Shown here: in pieces, positions 11,426 through 25,439 of the stretch
How positions within the stretch are numbered: the first letter of the stretch is position 1
How the letters are laid out: every line of letters begins with the position of its first letter
Assembly (NCBI GenBank): GCA_016859345.1
Contig: CM029121.1
Coordinates: 6,885,911 to 6,949,910 of the forward strand
Length of the DNA stretch: 64,000 bases
Origin: Istiophorus platypterus
Lineage: Eukaryota; Chordata; Actinopteri; Istiophoriformes; Istiophoridae
Direction: 5' to 3'
Notes under the pieces: generated by a model
The model's input: only the letters and a program-made list of their open reading frames with translations
The model's database searches: none
Told to the model about the DNA's origin: nothing
Translations under genes and position numbers: made by a program

Positions 11426-12776
11426 CATATACACACACAAACTCATATAGACACATAAAAAACCCTCAAGCCTTTTCTCACCAAGCTGATCAATAGAGGC
11501 CGCACTTAAGATCGCAGCACAAGAAGAACTATTGAGAGGGAGCAAGGAGGGCAGACTGATCCAGCACTGAGTGATCCTTAATTCCTCAATTACTGTCCAC
11601 AGTATATGCACACATAAAGCATACTCCACTCTATATATAACCAAGGACATTCTAAACTCAGTGTCCACGTGGGCAAAATGCACAACGTACACAGTAGGGC
11701 TCAACCACTTGAGGAAAAGGCAGAATTGCTTTTGACCAATACTTTAAATTGCAACAGTTTTCTAGAATTTAAAATGCACGCCTGTATGTGTGGTCTACAT
11801 AAAGCAAAGATATGCTTTTATAGTACAAATCAGTTGGAGCAAAGTCAAATTTTGAATAAATTTGAGCAAACTTTTACAGTAAAAAATTTGCCCAACTTAC
11901 CTTACAGTTTTTAAGATACTGACTAAATGATGTACTTAATATTACTAGAAAATATTCAAATATAATCACAACAATTCAAAGTGCAATTACATACTGTATA
12001 GTGACAATTGCTGCAGTGGAAAATTCATTTACAGTAATAATGACAAACTGGTTACATCTGAAAATGTTTGGATATTGGACGGACAACCCCTGATGATCAG
12101 GGTGACAGGTCTCTGTTGTGGCTCTGTAGACTAACAGGACACATAGCTTCAGTCCTGAACCCTTGAAGTGATGATATGAAGTGTTTTAAAGTATAACTGA
12201 GACCGACAACCAGGGGTCAGTCTTAACATAAGGCGTGTGATTATGCAACAGTACGAAAACACTGAGCAATAGTTATTTAATTTTTTTCAAACAACGGGGA
12301 TCAGAGTGCTGTTTCCTGTTCCCTCAGACCATCCTTGTCTAGCTTAACTGAGCAGGCACTGGCTTATTAACATGACAGCCAAAATTTTAATTTTTGGTGT
12401 TTGTCCCTGTCCAAGTTACATACTTAACATTAATCTGCTACAGTTGAGTATATTTTTAGCTGCTACAGTTTACGACACGATTAATTATGCAAATTAAATC
12501 ACTGGTCTTGCAATTTCAAAGTCCCACTTCTCCAAAATGCAGTTCTTTTTTTTATATACAAAGGATTAATCGTTCAAGCCCTTAATTGATTTAATCATTA
12601 GACATGATCAACTACGATGCAATTTTCACACAACTGTTTTAAAATGAGCCTGAAATTTTTCATGGGCCAAAATTTCAAAGCCTGAATCACTGATCATCAA
12701 AAAAATATCTTCCATCAGTATTAACTGCATACAACATTTTCCTTATAAATAAATGTTAAAATAAGTAAAAGTTTCA

Positions 12777-12804
12777 GATAGATAGATAGATAGATAGATA
12801 GATA
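12777..12804 (+). repeat. (GATA)n microsatellite
   Basis: Seven GATA units. Confidence 0.97.
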
Positions 12805-12894
12805 AACCAAAGATGGTAGGACAGCTGGACAAAGCAGAGAGAAATGGAAACAGAGGAATGCACAAGGAAATAGGTCTTATGCCTCTACACCACC

Positions 12895-12896
<2 letters not shown>

Positions 12897-12951
<55 letters not shown>
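12897..12951 (+). repeat. (AC)n microsatellite
   Basis: About 27 AC units. Confidence 0.97.
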
Positions 12952-12953
<2 letters not shown>

Positions 12954-13327
12954 CACAAGGGACACCCCATTTAAGGCTAAATTATTTATGGAAAGACAGA
13001 TGCAGCTTTTTATGAACTTAATAATTGAAGAAAGATGAATTAGAGGTTTGGGGGAGGATGAGTGAGGCGAAGGACTGGAGAGAAGATTGGGAAAAGAGGG
13101 GAGGAAGTAGAGATGATTTCTTTTTTATAGAACAATTTACATCAAACCAGCTCACAATGGAGGGCTGGACTCCTGGTTCTCCTTTCATCTTACTGGGTCA
13201 TCTATACTCCTATTCCCAGCTATCTGTCTGTCCCTTGACCTTCCTCCTTTCCTTCATTCTTTCCACATCAATACTGGTCATCTTCATTTTCTCTTCAGCT
13301 TTCCCCCTTTTTCTCTTTGGTATCCTT

Positions 13328-13341
13328 GTTACCATGGTAAC
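13328..13341. promoter_or_regulatory. Palindromic RFX X-box GTTACCATGGTAAC
   Basis: Perfect 14-bp palindrome matching the X-box bound by RFX transcription factors. It sits in gnao1 intron 3 outside any repeat I recognise. Motif only; binding is not shown. Confidence 0.45.
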
Positions 13342-13856
13342 AGCAGACATCGGAAATAATCACCTATCACCTAGAGTGCTCTGTTCTCTTGCAGCTACAG
13401 TGAGAACACGCAAACACGTGCACAGACGTAAAGACGTAAAGATAATTGAGGCCTAGCGCAACACCGTCGGCGTCTGTTCTGCCGTTCTGGCTCTACCCTC
13501 TACACTGACAACAGCTCAGCTGTGTGACTACCTCTGCTGCTGACTTAACCGCAGGACAACAATGCTTCCCAATTCTGTGTTTTCACCTTTTATACAGAAT
13601 GCTGAGGTGGAATAACAGTGCAAAAATAAACAGGCTGTATACAAACCGGTGTATTGGTTGACACTTTAGATCTCTGAGGGCTCTACTGGTCGCAACCAAC
13701 AGTGTGATGTTACTATTTGAGGATTGTGTGTGTGAGGCTGTTTGTGTAAATGTATGGCAAATTCAAGGTGCAAAAAAGTAGGAAGATATGTATCTGTGGA
13801 TCCTTTGATGGACTAAAATACAGTCCATACATACACTAAAGGACAGGAAGTGAGAA

Positions 13857-13861
13857 AGAGG

Positions 13862-13893
<32 letters not shown>
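13857..13893 (+). repeat. (GA)n microsatellite
   Basis: Imperfect GA tract with one AAAG interruption. Confidence 0.95.
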
Positions 13894-14204
13894 CTCATGC
13901 TGATAGTATCTGCTAACCTTCAATTAGCAGCGGTAGTCAGCAGGGCATTGATGAGCCTCTAAATGCCAGAGCAGTGTGCAAACACCAGCATCCACATCCA
14001 CAAACACACACACATGGACACACATACTCATGCGTACAAATTAATGTCACAAATAATTTCAAAGGGATTAGATGTTCAGAGACACGATTGGTGAAATTAG
14101 GATCAAAAATGATGAATGAACTTTGTGGTAGCTTCTGCTGCGAGCCAAGTCCCCACATCGACATCAATCATGTGTGATGCCCAAAGTGCACATAGTTTTT
14201 TCAA

Positions 14205-14836
14205 AGGATGTACTGATCCAATACCAATATCGATACGGACTGAAATTCTAGGTCGGGTACCATTGACAATATGGCTTATTTATAAGGCCGACCTATACAA
14301 TTACTACGTGCATGTACTACTTCATTTGTTAGCGGTGCCGCAGTAAACCCACATGCAATGGGTTCTGCAGCGCAAAAATCCATGGGAAAAGCTGAAAAAA
14401 GCTACATCCGCTGTGCCAGTCTCTGTTTCTCAGATGTCATCCTTTGTTGTTATATTGATGATTAACTATCCGAAAGTCTGTTTAATTCCACTGGTATATT
14501 ATCCCAGTCATTAGCATAGCGTGTAGAAGGAGCAGTCCAGGAGAGGTGAGAAAACAACAGGCGCCATCATAGCACGGGCACTTAGTTTGCTAATCCCAAA
14601 CAAAACTAAAAATCTCCGTAAAAACTTAGCAGTCAATAAACCCGCTGCCAACAGTGTAAAGCAGTGTAAAGCAATAAGGAGGGGACTGATTCATCTGTGT
14701 AACTTGGTCCACTTTAATGTCCACTTCAACCGCAGGACAACTGAACATTGACCACACCTCACCACCACCCATCATATCACTCTGTAAATCTTAAACATCA
14801 CAAACATGAAGGCAAGGTGCGTCATCTGACATAATG

Positions 14837-14873
<37 letters not shown>

Positions 14874-15780
14874 TGGACCCAAACCATGCTAGCACCCCTC
14901 CTGCCCACAGCATAACACAGCCACTAGCTCCCCTCTCTTTAGGAGCCAACCATCAGGCCTTTACCTTTTCTTGGTGCACGCCACACATGCACTCACCTAC
15001 TTTCAGAGAATATGGTGAAGGATGACTCATTTGACCATATCCCTTTTTCCAAATTCTCTGTAGACCAGGGCCTGTGGTTTTCACTGAACTCTAAATGTTT
15101 ATTCCTCTTTGTAATGACGGGTTTGTGTCCTGCAACTCTACTATAATATCCCTCTCTATGTAACTGTCAATGGACTGTTCTTGGTGACAGAGTCTGAACA
15201 CGTCTTGCACTGACATTCTCAGTCTTCTGAGGAAAAGCTCTTCCTGTTTTTCCTTACATGGAATCATAGTCATCAAATGTGCGCTGTCAATCAGTTATAT
15301 AACACCCTATAAAATGATGATGATATACTGATGTCTTTCTTATAGATCTAAGTGAAAATGTCAAATTTACTGATCCTGTTGAACACTAGCCAGCTGAGCA
15401 GTCTCTGTGATTGAATCTATGCACACTGTATATGTAATGTAGTAACATTTAATTAAATTATACAAATTCTCACAATACCCTGAGAAAAAACAAGGTGATC
15501 TATAAAACAAAGCTTCACGAAAATAAATCTCATCTTACACTAGCATGGAGGCAGCTATAAAACTAAGGGTCAACATCCACTACTAATACAGGACAATAAA
15601 TAACAAATCAGTAAATTTACATCTTTACATATTTATTTGATACATTCTTTTTTTAAAATCCCTGTTTAAGTCAAGCCTGTTCTTGCCTGACACAGTGAGA
15701 CATACAGAACATTGACTAAACACTGGTATTTGGTCTGTACTCGGTATCAGTCAGGTGAAAAAGGTGGATCGGTGCAATAC
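14205..15780. mobile_element. Possible decayed non-autonomous DNA transposon
   Basis: The left end reads GTACTGATCCAATACCAATA with a CGATACGG continuation. The right end holds CGGTATCAGTCAGG and GGATCGGTGCAATAC, a loose inverted match of the same CGATACC/GATCC words. Such a structure is typical of CGATACCGATAC-type fish elements. The interior is unrecognisable apart from an AC repeat at 14839-14870, so the boundaries are tentative. Confidence 0.3.
14839..14870 (+). repeat. (AC)n microsatellite
   Basis: Sixteen AC units. Confidence 0.95.
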
Positions 15781-16447
15781 TTAGCTTTGTACAAAAAAAA
15801 AGCACAATATTTCTTTTTCAACATTTACCAGAGAGGTATTGGTCTTCCTTACATGGTAAATCTCAACAGAATTTGAAGTTAAGCAAAGTTTGCTCTCCTT
15901 AAAGTTCTACCATCTCTCAGAAATATTCATGTTCTTTTTTTACCATTGCACTGCTTTGGACTATTCTGACCACTGGATCTTATTGAAAATCTTTATTAGT
16001 GCCTGAGAATCTTCGGTTTAACTTTAGATAGTTTTTTTTTCTCTTAGGCATGACGATGTTCAGTGAGATACAGTAGCTGACCTATGGGAAAACCCAAAGA
16101 CAGGATAAGAAAGTTCCAAAGACGGACAGAAACTGTCCATAAAATGTAATGTCCTTGTGAAACAGACTCCTCAGAGAGGACAATATCTTAGCTTCACTGG
16201 CTTCACTGATATTGTTTTGTCAGGTAAAAAACATGATACATACATCTGGTATTTATTGTTCTGTTTGCTTCCCGTCTTCCCTTGTCTCTGCTTTTATATG
16301 TTGTTGTTTTATCGCAGCCTTCGTCTATCTTTTGTTCTGCTTCTCTAACTGTTATTCTCTCTAGCGCTCCATCCATCTGGCTCTTAGTGTGTAAAAGAAA
16401 AAATGTGTCTTTCGACAAACAGAATGGAAGGCATGCTGACGGTGTCG

Positions 16448-16449
<2 letters not shown>

Positions 16450-16491
<42 letters not shown>
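16450..16491 (+). repeat. (TG)n microsatellite
   Basis: About 20 TG units. Confidence 0.96.
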
Positions 16492-16492
<1 letters not shown>

Positions 16493-19400
16493 CAAGCCAG
16501 AGGTAAACTGTGTGTAAATGTAGCTGGCAGGATGTGTAAGCCTGTAACCAATAGCATACATCACCATTGCATGCCATATACGGATATGTGCCTGTGAATG
16601 TGGACTGTCTTCTCTTCACAGCTCATCTTTGTGTGAGCATTTTTCTGTTTGTGTCTGTGTGGGTCTGCGTGTGACTGTACTTGCAGCCATAGATCAGGAG
16701 AGATAGTGGCTAGCTGGAAAACAACTGACTCAGAGTTTCATTACCTGGTAAGAGAGACTGCACCAAGACCAGGCACTTATACGTTATGCTGCCTGACATA
16801 CACTCACAAACACACTCATACCCATATATGCTTTATAGATCAAAGGCACTGAAAGGTATATTTTTGGTCCTTTAACACTTATATGATCATCATGACAATC
16901 AACACTTTTATCCGATGAACCCAGAACCTTTTATTCATAGAAACATCCCTCTGATTTGGAATGAGCCAGTCACCTTCAACAGACTGCTGACAGCATGGGC
17001 TAAACCATCTACCCCTCAGAGCCGAGGGACACCACCACAACAAGTACACAAACTCATTACCTAATTTATGTGATGGACATATGAGAGAGGCTTGATGATT
17101 CTTTGTTAAGTTAAAGCACTTTCATTAATGTCAAGAAGAGCTGCTGTAATGATTGGAAAATTACTTCCTGATATAATAAAATCAAATCATCATTTACACA
17201 GCAGACTGGCACTTCAGGGTGTGTATGTGTGTGTCGGTGTACTTGCTTTTTCATTTTTTATTATTAATAATCTTTGAAAAAAGGCTTACTATCAAAGCTT
17301 TAAGATATGACAGTGTGAATCTTGAAAGAATCACAAAGCTACTCTTCCTATATTTGCTCTCTGCTTTACTTTTATTTTTAAATTATTACCTGCATTTTCT
17401 AGGCAGTATGACTGATCAGCAGTAGTTCCTCATTACAAATGTATCATTGGAATTATAATTTATGACACCCTTTATATTACACTGTTTTTAAGTCACTCAC
17501 TATGCCAACATGACCTGAGCCAGTTGCACCAGTTCAAATTAAGGCTATTAATTAAGTGTTTAGTTAGTGGAAAATTGTGTATTACTTATTTAAAAAGAAA
17601 ATATTAACTATGTGGAATTTAGCTTTCACTAACTACTACTTATTCAAACCCAGTGACTGCCAGACATCACTGTCATGTACTGTTCACTGACTGAACTAGC
17701 TGCTTTGACAGAACAAATATTAGATTCTTGTTATAAGACACACCATTTCTAAAGTTAATCTATGGCTTGTGATGCTACAATGATTTCCTTTTAACAGTTT
17801 TTTTTTCTTTTTTTTGGAGATACAAAGGGTTTTTTTTTAGCAATTGATTTACACTTTACAAAAGTCTTGCTAGCTTAGATATTTCTTAAGTTTTAATGAT
17901 GCATCCCGAAAAAACTTTCACAAATACTGTATCTGGTGCAACCAAACCCTGAATGGTCAGATTTCTGACTGCAGTAAGTCTCTGAAATCATCAGCATCTT
18001 ATATGTATAAGGTAGATTCTAGTGTCAGAAATTATTAGAGCAGACTCAAGCACACTCAAAATTTCCTCCATATCTATTTTTTGCCCTGAAAAATTTGTAT
18101 AATGTCCATTTCCACTGCACTTAATTGATCAGTACAGCAAAATTCATGTCAGGTGTTCAACTTTGTCTTTTCCATGTATGATGTTAAGCAACCTTAAAAG
18201 AAACTCAACAGCTCCTCCTGAGGTTTAACCATCCCTTTATAGATCAGTTTCTAATGTTAAACAAGTGAGTTCTGTTGACAATAGCTTAAAATTGATCAGG
18301 TGGCAAAGAAGAAACAACTGGAATTAATTATAATATGAAAACAATACTTCTGTTATAAAAGAGAAAGTCGGAATAGCAGCGTGGTGAATATAACATGACT
18401 CTTTCATACTGATTAATTATTGCTTTGGAAACGTACATTGTATGTACATTGTACCTAATTTACCATTTGAGCTTTTGTAGTAGGCTAATTGCCTCAATGT
18501 TTTTCTACCCAATGTTTTATTAGTTACCAGCCTGTGTTTGTTCATGCTGGCCACCTATTATTTTAGACCCAGCAATTATTTGAATACTGGCTCTTATATG
18601 ACAGTTTTGATTAAACAGCAAACGATAACTTCTGTCTCTTCTGGGCATATTGTCATCAATATTTTGGTCCGACAGCCCCAACATAATCCAGAAACAAACT
18701 AATTACTAATATACAATTTTCAATATAGCCTCCAAGACTAATTTGCAGCCACAAAATCCAAACTTCAGTCCCCAAGAAGACAAGATACCAGACATTCAGG
18801 TTCAGCTTGTTGACAGTGGCACCCCCAGTCCTCTTGTTCACTCAAGGCACCTGCTGGCCAATCAAATCAAAGACCAACAGTCCTCTCTACGGACATATAC
18901 AGGTCCTACTTCTGAAATCCTGTCAAATCATTGGTTTGATTGGTGGTTGAGTAAAAAACTTGTATTCAGCCTATGTACCATTGCAAATGTATGCAGCATG
19001 TTTATTGTCGTTAAAGGTCAGTTTTTAAACTGACTGATCATTTCCAATTAACAACTGAACCACTATTTATGACCTTTATATCGGTAACTACAACTTGGTT
19101 GCCTATTGAGGAAGTTTATTGCCAAGTTCTTTAGTGTTAAAAAAACGCTCTTTTTGAGAACCACATGAACAGGCAAGTGTCAGTGCTGACCTCACAACAC
19201 AAAAATACACAGCAACAATGGGTGAGAAATAGCTGAAACCCTTTTACCTCTTCACTTCCTATAAACAGACTCATACACATATGTACAGCTCGTCACATAG
19301 GCTACACATTAAAAAGGAACACACACACACACACACACACACAGCCGCTACTGCCAGCGCTCTCTGCCAAATGCCTGGTTTATAAATAAGAGGCAGTCAT

Positions 19401-19835
19401 CAAATATAGATTCATATGTCCTTCATAATTTAAATCTACAAGGCATAGCAGGCACACATACAAGCACAAATCATACACACCCGCACTACTGTTGCCCTCT
19501 CTGTGTATGCAGTGTATGTCAGGATTTGTGCACTGTTTGTGTATACAGGGAAATATGTACGTCACCAAGCAGGAAAAGTAGGATAGATTGGGGAAATGGA
19601 GGAAGAAAGAAAAAGAAAGATTTAAACAAAAACTGTTCCCTAATTATCAATAAGTGTGACCACATTTCTCCCATGTCCCTGAGCTGACTGCTCTTCCCTG
19701 CAATTACTGCTCCAGCTCTCCTTCCCTTCTTGAAGCCCTCTTTATTTTATATGAAAGTATGTAGCTTTCCTCCTTATCTCTCTCTTCTTTCACTGATATT
19801 CCTGATACACATATACACACATTTACACACATTTA

Positions 19836-19855
19836 CACGCGTGCACACGCACACG

Positions 19856-19903
<48 letters not shown>
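19836..19903 (+). repeat. (AC)n microsatellite
   Basis: Imperfect GCACACGCACGC start, then about 21 AC units. A shorter AC tract lies at 19320-19342. Confidence 0.95.
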
Positions 19904-19906
<3 letters not shown>

Positions 19907-20859
19907 CACAAACGAAATCATCAATCAGCCAGACTCGCTCAAAGTAGCACTCATACATCCAGCCAAACACTCATTTGCCATGACCTTCTCACATTAAGGA
20001 GCGAATCATTTTTTACTTGAAGTCAGTTGCTCAATGGCATTTTTATAACAGCAGTGTTGTGTTTGTGTGTGTGTGGGTGTGCGTGATGGCTGGTTAAACT
20101 GGGCTAGTTCGAGTAATAATATAACCGTCATCTGTCTTAAATGTGTGCAGCTGATTCACTAGCATGAAGCAACAGAAGCTTGGACGTCTGCCTCCACAGT
20201 ACAAAGCAAAGGTGAGAAAATGAAAAAATGAAAGGGAAAGAAGAGGCAACGAAAATTAGACTTAGACTTTTTGACTTTAAACCCTTTGCTTCAGGTTAGG
20301 GATAAGAAGTAGAAATAAGAAATAAGAAGTAAAAAAAGAAAGTGCAAAAACGTTTTTTTCAAGGTGAAGTTTTTTTTGTCGTTTCTTTTTTAAGAAGAAA
20401 TGAGAGATAACAAAGATGAATTACATTTAGCAGAGGTCCAAAGCCACACACTTAACATCAACATGTTAGCATTTTAATTCTGAACATTTTAGCTTGTTGA
20501 CATTAGGATTGGATTCAAAGCACCACTTTAGTGAGGTACAGCCTCTCAGAGCTGCTTAGTATTTCTTTGCATGATGCTTCTGTAAATGCTCAAGTCAATT
20601 TTGTGACAGTTTTGTTTGAAGTTGCTAATTATGAAGGCTCTGACAAAAACCTTTCTGCTGGTTCGTCATTACTGCTGCCAGCTGCTCCCGCTTGGCACGT
20701 GATGTATTACCACCTCTTGTCAGGTCACAGATAACGTGATCTCTAACTACCCACTGCACATAAGGTTTCAGGGTATATGTGTTATAAATTAATGTCAGAT
20801 TACATCTTCACTTTTTAATTTTTACTCTCTAATATCCAGTCCATTATCTTTGGCTAGTA

Positions 20860-21650
20860 TTGGACCGATACAGATATTAAGCATCGGATCAACTCTTCTT
20901 TAAATGTGAATGACATATCCAAGTGTCTTTTTTTTAGCCAGGCTTAATTACCAGACTGAGCCTTCCAATGGCCTAGATCAGTATATGGTTCATAGTACAG
21001 TTGTCTATCAAAGTACAAAGCACTGCGCTTCCACAGAGCCATAACTTAATTAAATTGGTGTCTATTTGTAGACAGGTGTAATTAAAAGGCGAACCACGTT
21101 CTCAACAGTAATGTGCTATTTACGGGATACTCGCAGAAAACACTCAAGTATATGTTTAAGTTGCGATGAATGGAAACTTGCTAATCCATCATTTCAAAAC
21201 TTAAATCCATAGGTTAATAAATGTTAAAAATATACTGTTTATGTGTATGTACTATGTACTATGTATTTTTCTCATATCATTATGGTTTCTTGCTGGCATA
21301 GCAGTAGGTGTAAGAATTAATACCCAAAATAACTTCACAGATATTTGCACATCTCCCCGTTTTGACTAATTTTTCACCAAGTAGGTAACAAGTCAAATGC
21401 CAGGACCCCTGTCTGTAAATCTCATTAAAAAGGGGTTTCTTTTGTACTTGATAAATATTTAAATTCATCAATTCCAAAACCACGTTATCTGCTCCACTTA
21501 ATCACCCACTAAAAACCATACTTTCGAGATTACGGACCAGCCAGGAAGTAAAAAGATTTACACATCTGAGATTTTGTGTGACAGAGATGATATATTAATC
21601 TTATAGTCAGGTGTCTATTTTTAGCCTGGCCTAATTAGTGGCACCAGCAG
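20860..21650 (+). repeat. Decayed repeat with a triplicated TAGCC-GGC-AATTA motif
   Basis: Begins with a CCGATACAGATATTAAG segment like the element at 14205. Three diverged direct copies of an AGGTGTCTATTTTTAGCC ... TAATTA motif occur at about 20921, 21057 and 21608. Family not known. Confidence 0.35.
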
Positions 21651-22304
21651 TTGGGTGCAAGGACTGAACATAGAACAGCAAAGAATTCAGGCTCAAAAAC
21701 ATAGAAGAATGTCAGCACCATACTAGACACTATATCCTTCTTCAGTTTTTCCTGCAATATACTTTGTGACAAACTGTCTATGTCAAGAGTTTTGTTCAAG
21801 CTTATATTAAACTTGAAAGTTAAACAAACACTTTAAGTGTCATTGGCTTAAATCGTTGTTGTTTATCAGTATGTCATTATGCGTCATTTTTTATGGGGCT
21901 GTCTGTTTTCACTTATCCAGTGAATTAAATACCTGACAAATACAGGTAGTTCATCACAATTAACAGATGTTGTACTCTAAACCCAATATGGCTGTAAAAC
22001 AGCTCATTATTTTGCAACACTGCTCATCATGGCCTCATACAACCAGAGCTATTAAAGGGATAGCTGACTTGATATCCAGAGAGAGGCAAAATTTCTGCCA
22101 ACTGATAAATTTATTTCATCACAAAGTGTATATCATCCAATCACTCCACCATGGTGAGTGTTTGCAAACAACACCTACTGTATAGAGAACAGTGAACTGT
22201 ATCAGTGATCTGAACTGATGCAGCAAATGATGACAATCGGTTTTTGCAGAGATAGGGAAATGTGATGATATTAACACAGGGTGCTTTATCAACCTGATCC
22301 TGGA

Positions 22305-22378
22305 CACACAGACACAGACACAGACACAGACACAGACACACACACACACACACACACATGCACACGCACACACACAGG
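22305..22378 (+). repeat. Compound (CACAGA)n(CA)n repeat
   Basis: Five hexamer units CACAGA followed by a CA tract with GCACACG interruptions. Confidence 0.95.
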
Positions 22379-23223
22379 CACATAGTGACATAGTGGTGTG
22401 CCACTGTGGTAACCCCTATGGACTTTCTCCTGTGCTCCCACCACCTCCTTAAGCTCTTTTTTGTTCCTCCATCACACTATTCTTCGTGCTTTACACATGA
22501 GGGAGAAAATTTAGCCCCCCTCAGGGGAGTATGGTCCATGTTCTGTCTCCTTCAGCACCTGAGATCCTGGGCCCTGAGGTTACTTACACACATCCCTTGA
22601 CAAAACTCTACAACAACTGGAACCACTCACATACAGTACATAAATGCCAGTTCCATCCATGACTGAATGAGCACAAGCCTATCCATGTGACTCACTGTCA
22701 TTAAAACTATTTATTTTACACAAAATAATCCCTTGTAACTGTTGTTTTGAGTTGTGTTGTTAGGGTGGTTTTGCAGAGAGACAGCACACAATAAGAGATA
22801 GATTTATACACACCTTGATCTAATGCTCCCTTTTTCTCTCTTTCTCACTCTACACTATTCTTTACATTTTTTTTAAGTTATAAACCTCAGCTGGCCTAAA
22901 GCCCTGATATTCACCTCTGGTCATTGAGAAGTCATCTTACACACATACAAGGTTTTCAGTCATTCTACAAATTCTCTAAATCTTTGTTTGTGTGTGCATG
23001 TATGCATGTTAGATTTTTTGGAAGTGTGGGGTTTTTCTCTGCCTAGCTAACAAACAACAATGACAGGCAGCCCTGGTAAGTGGGCATGAAAGGAGCAAGG
23101 CATCATGGTCCTTTTCTTTGCAGTGCAGGCTTAGTGTGGCGAGACAGGTCTATGTGCCTGTCATATGATACTGACAGCACCAGTCTGGCAAACGCGGTGA
23201 GACGGTTAGCGTATGTGTAAGTA

Positions 23224-23229
23224 TCTGTG

Positions 23230-23263
<34 letters not shown>

Positions 23264-23264
23264 C
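23224..23264 (+). repeat. (TG)n microsatellite
   Basis: About 19 units with one CG interruption. Confidence 0.95.
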
Positions 23265-23719
23265 ATCACTGGTTTTACAGAGCTACAGGACAATATCTGG
23301 AGCTCTGGTAGAGAATTAGTTGTGTGTGGGTGCAAGCCTGTATATTTTACCTTCACAAAGGGGGCTACTCTGATCCTTTCTGATGATATGTAGTCTGACG
23401 TGTTTTACAGATTTGATCTAAAAGGCACTGTAGATTCATGGACACACACACAGGGAATAAGGCTGATGCAATGAGAGGCTGTGGCTAAGTGGAGTCAAAA
23501 ACACACTCAGAGGGTCATAAACACATGTACATGCTGACACACACGTATCTCGTGTTTCTTCTGAGGACAAATTTTGCCCTCTATGGCTGATAACAGCAGA
23601 AATAACATGCATCTTTCTGTCTGCAACAATTCTTCATCACTATATTGACACTATCTCACATAAAACCTGAATGAATGAAATGAAATTTAATAAGACAGTC
23701 TGTTTCATAGAGTCTCTAG

Positions 23720-23870
23720 AGCTGATTAGTTGATTAATCAATTAAGTCTATTGACATAAAATAAAATGACCAAATATCACATCTTCCAGCCTCACAAACA
23801 TGCATATTTGGGATTTGGACAGCTGGTCAAATAACAAGACAGAAACGCTTACAGAAGCATCATGCAAAGA
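23720..23870 (-). repeat. Fish repeat family F (ATTAATCGATTA type), copy 1
   Basis: AGTTGATTAATCAATTAAGT followed by CTATTGACATAAAAT, CAAATATCAC and CTTCCAGCCTC. This is the reverse complement of the end of the family represented at 52967-53200, where GGCTGCAACTAATGATTATT opens the element. Confidence 0.55.
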
Positions 23871-23929
23871 AACACTCAAGTAGACTAAGAGTCTACTGCC
23901 ACAGAAATGCTGTAGCTAAATGCTAACAT

Positions 23930-24260
23930 AAGCATGCAAACATGCCCACAATTATAAGGCTAACATGCTATTGTTTAGTAGGTTTAATCTTTACCATGTT
24001 CACCATCTTAGTTTAGCATGTTAAGATTTGCTAATCAGCACTAAACACAAAGTACTGGATGATGGGAACATCAGTTTTACAGGTATTTGGTCACAATATT
24101 GGACAAATTTAAAATCTAACTCAATGATGACATCTGAGGAAACATTAAAGGTACAACAGTTCATCCTGTGGGGGGACATGAATGTGTGTAAGCTACCAAA
24201 TTTCACAGCAATCCATTCAGTAGCTGCTGAGACATTTCACTCAAAACTACAAATTTAAAC
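23930..24260 (-). repeat. Fish repeat family A, inverted copy
   Basis: Carries TAACATGCTATTG, CCATCTTAGTTTAGCATG, then GTTCATCCTGTGGGG, and CATTCAGTAGCTGCTGAGAC. These are reverse complements of words in the copies at 43585 and 56290. Confidence 0.6.
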
Positions 24261-24537
24261 CCTCACTGTCGTTCTAGTGTAAAAGTCAGACGACCACCAA
24301 AATCATTAGAATTCATTCATGAATATCTCCACAAAATGATTATTTCAATCTGGACATGTGCTGCAAGCATTGCTAAAATTCAATAACTGCATCCCTAACA
24401 GTGTGGCCAAAATAAGGTTAAGTCAATTAAATGATCAACAGGTAACCTAACATTTCAATACCACATCCACACAGACCCCCTGTGAAATTTATTGTGCTGG
24501 GTTCTTCCTCAGCAAGTATCAAGGAGATGTTACTGAG

Positions 24538-24800
24538 TCAGACGTCCATCCATTTTCTAAACCGCTTAGCCTGTTCAAGGTCACAGGATGCTGGAGCCTA
24601 TCCCACCGGCAACGGTCGCCAGTCTAACAAAGGGGCTGGCACACACAGACAGACACATTTATACTCCCGATTACACCTACAGGCAATGACCAGTTCAACG
24701 GGCCTGCATGTCATTGTGCAGTGCTGGAGCGAGGAGAACATGCCAGGTGTACACAGGAAGGTCCCAGCCAGTCCTCAGGTGACAGTGAGACAAGCCACTG
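24538..24800 (+). repeat. Fish repeat family H, long copy
   Basis: CCATCCATTTTCTAAACCGC, GATGCTGGAGCCTATCCCA, CGGTCGCCAGTCTAACAAAG, ACAGACAGACACATTTATAC, GGGCCTGCATGTCATTGTGC and GAGAACATGCCA follow each other in the order of a very common teleost repeat. The short plus-strand ORF covering it is part of the repeat, not a gene. Confidence 0.7.
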
Positions 24801-25439
24801 AACCAAGCCATGAAGCTTCAGCGCAGCCAATACTGGGATATTGTAATTGTACTGGTCAGCTTCCAGGAGCCAAGTGAAACTGAGCATTTGCAGATACAGT
24901 AAGAGCTTAGCTGACTTGGCACAGGAGAGGGTTGCTTCTCACAGAGCCACAATCCTTTTTTATAAATACCACAATAGTGTGTGAAAACATATTCTACACC
25001 TCCGGTATACACCAGTAAAGACACACCGCAATGATTAAAGACTCGCATAGAAAATAAGATTCAGAACGAACACACTCTCCGAAAACTCAGGTATGGGATC
25101 ACGGTCCTCTCTGTTGCTAGGATACGGTTCACTTCTCCACCGTGACAACCTCACTTTCGTGATGCAGGCTCTTTCTCTCAGTTCTCCCTCTCTCGCGCGT
25201 CACATCCACACACACAGCTGGCCTAAAATCCACGCATTGTGCTTGTGTGTGTGTTAATTAGCCAGCCACAGCATCCCAAGGCCTTACGGCCTCTCATCAC
25301 AGGGTGAACTGAGTGAACTAGCCAATAAGGTGCATTATAAAGAGCTTATGAATTGATCTATTGGGCTTGACTGGTTGAATGGATCAATAAACTTTAGAAT
25401 ATCTGGAAACAGAGCAAAAACTCCTGCGACAGGGTTAAA

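Noticed and set aside
22552..22572. TTCAGCACC as a REST element
   Set aside because: Only the left half-site is present; the bases at the right half position do not match at any allowed spacing I tried.
24482..24877. 131-residue + strand ORF
   Set aside because: Most of it is translation of a common fish interspersed repeat.
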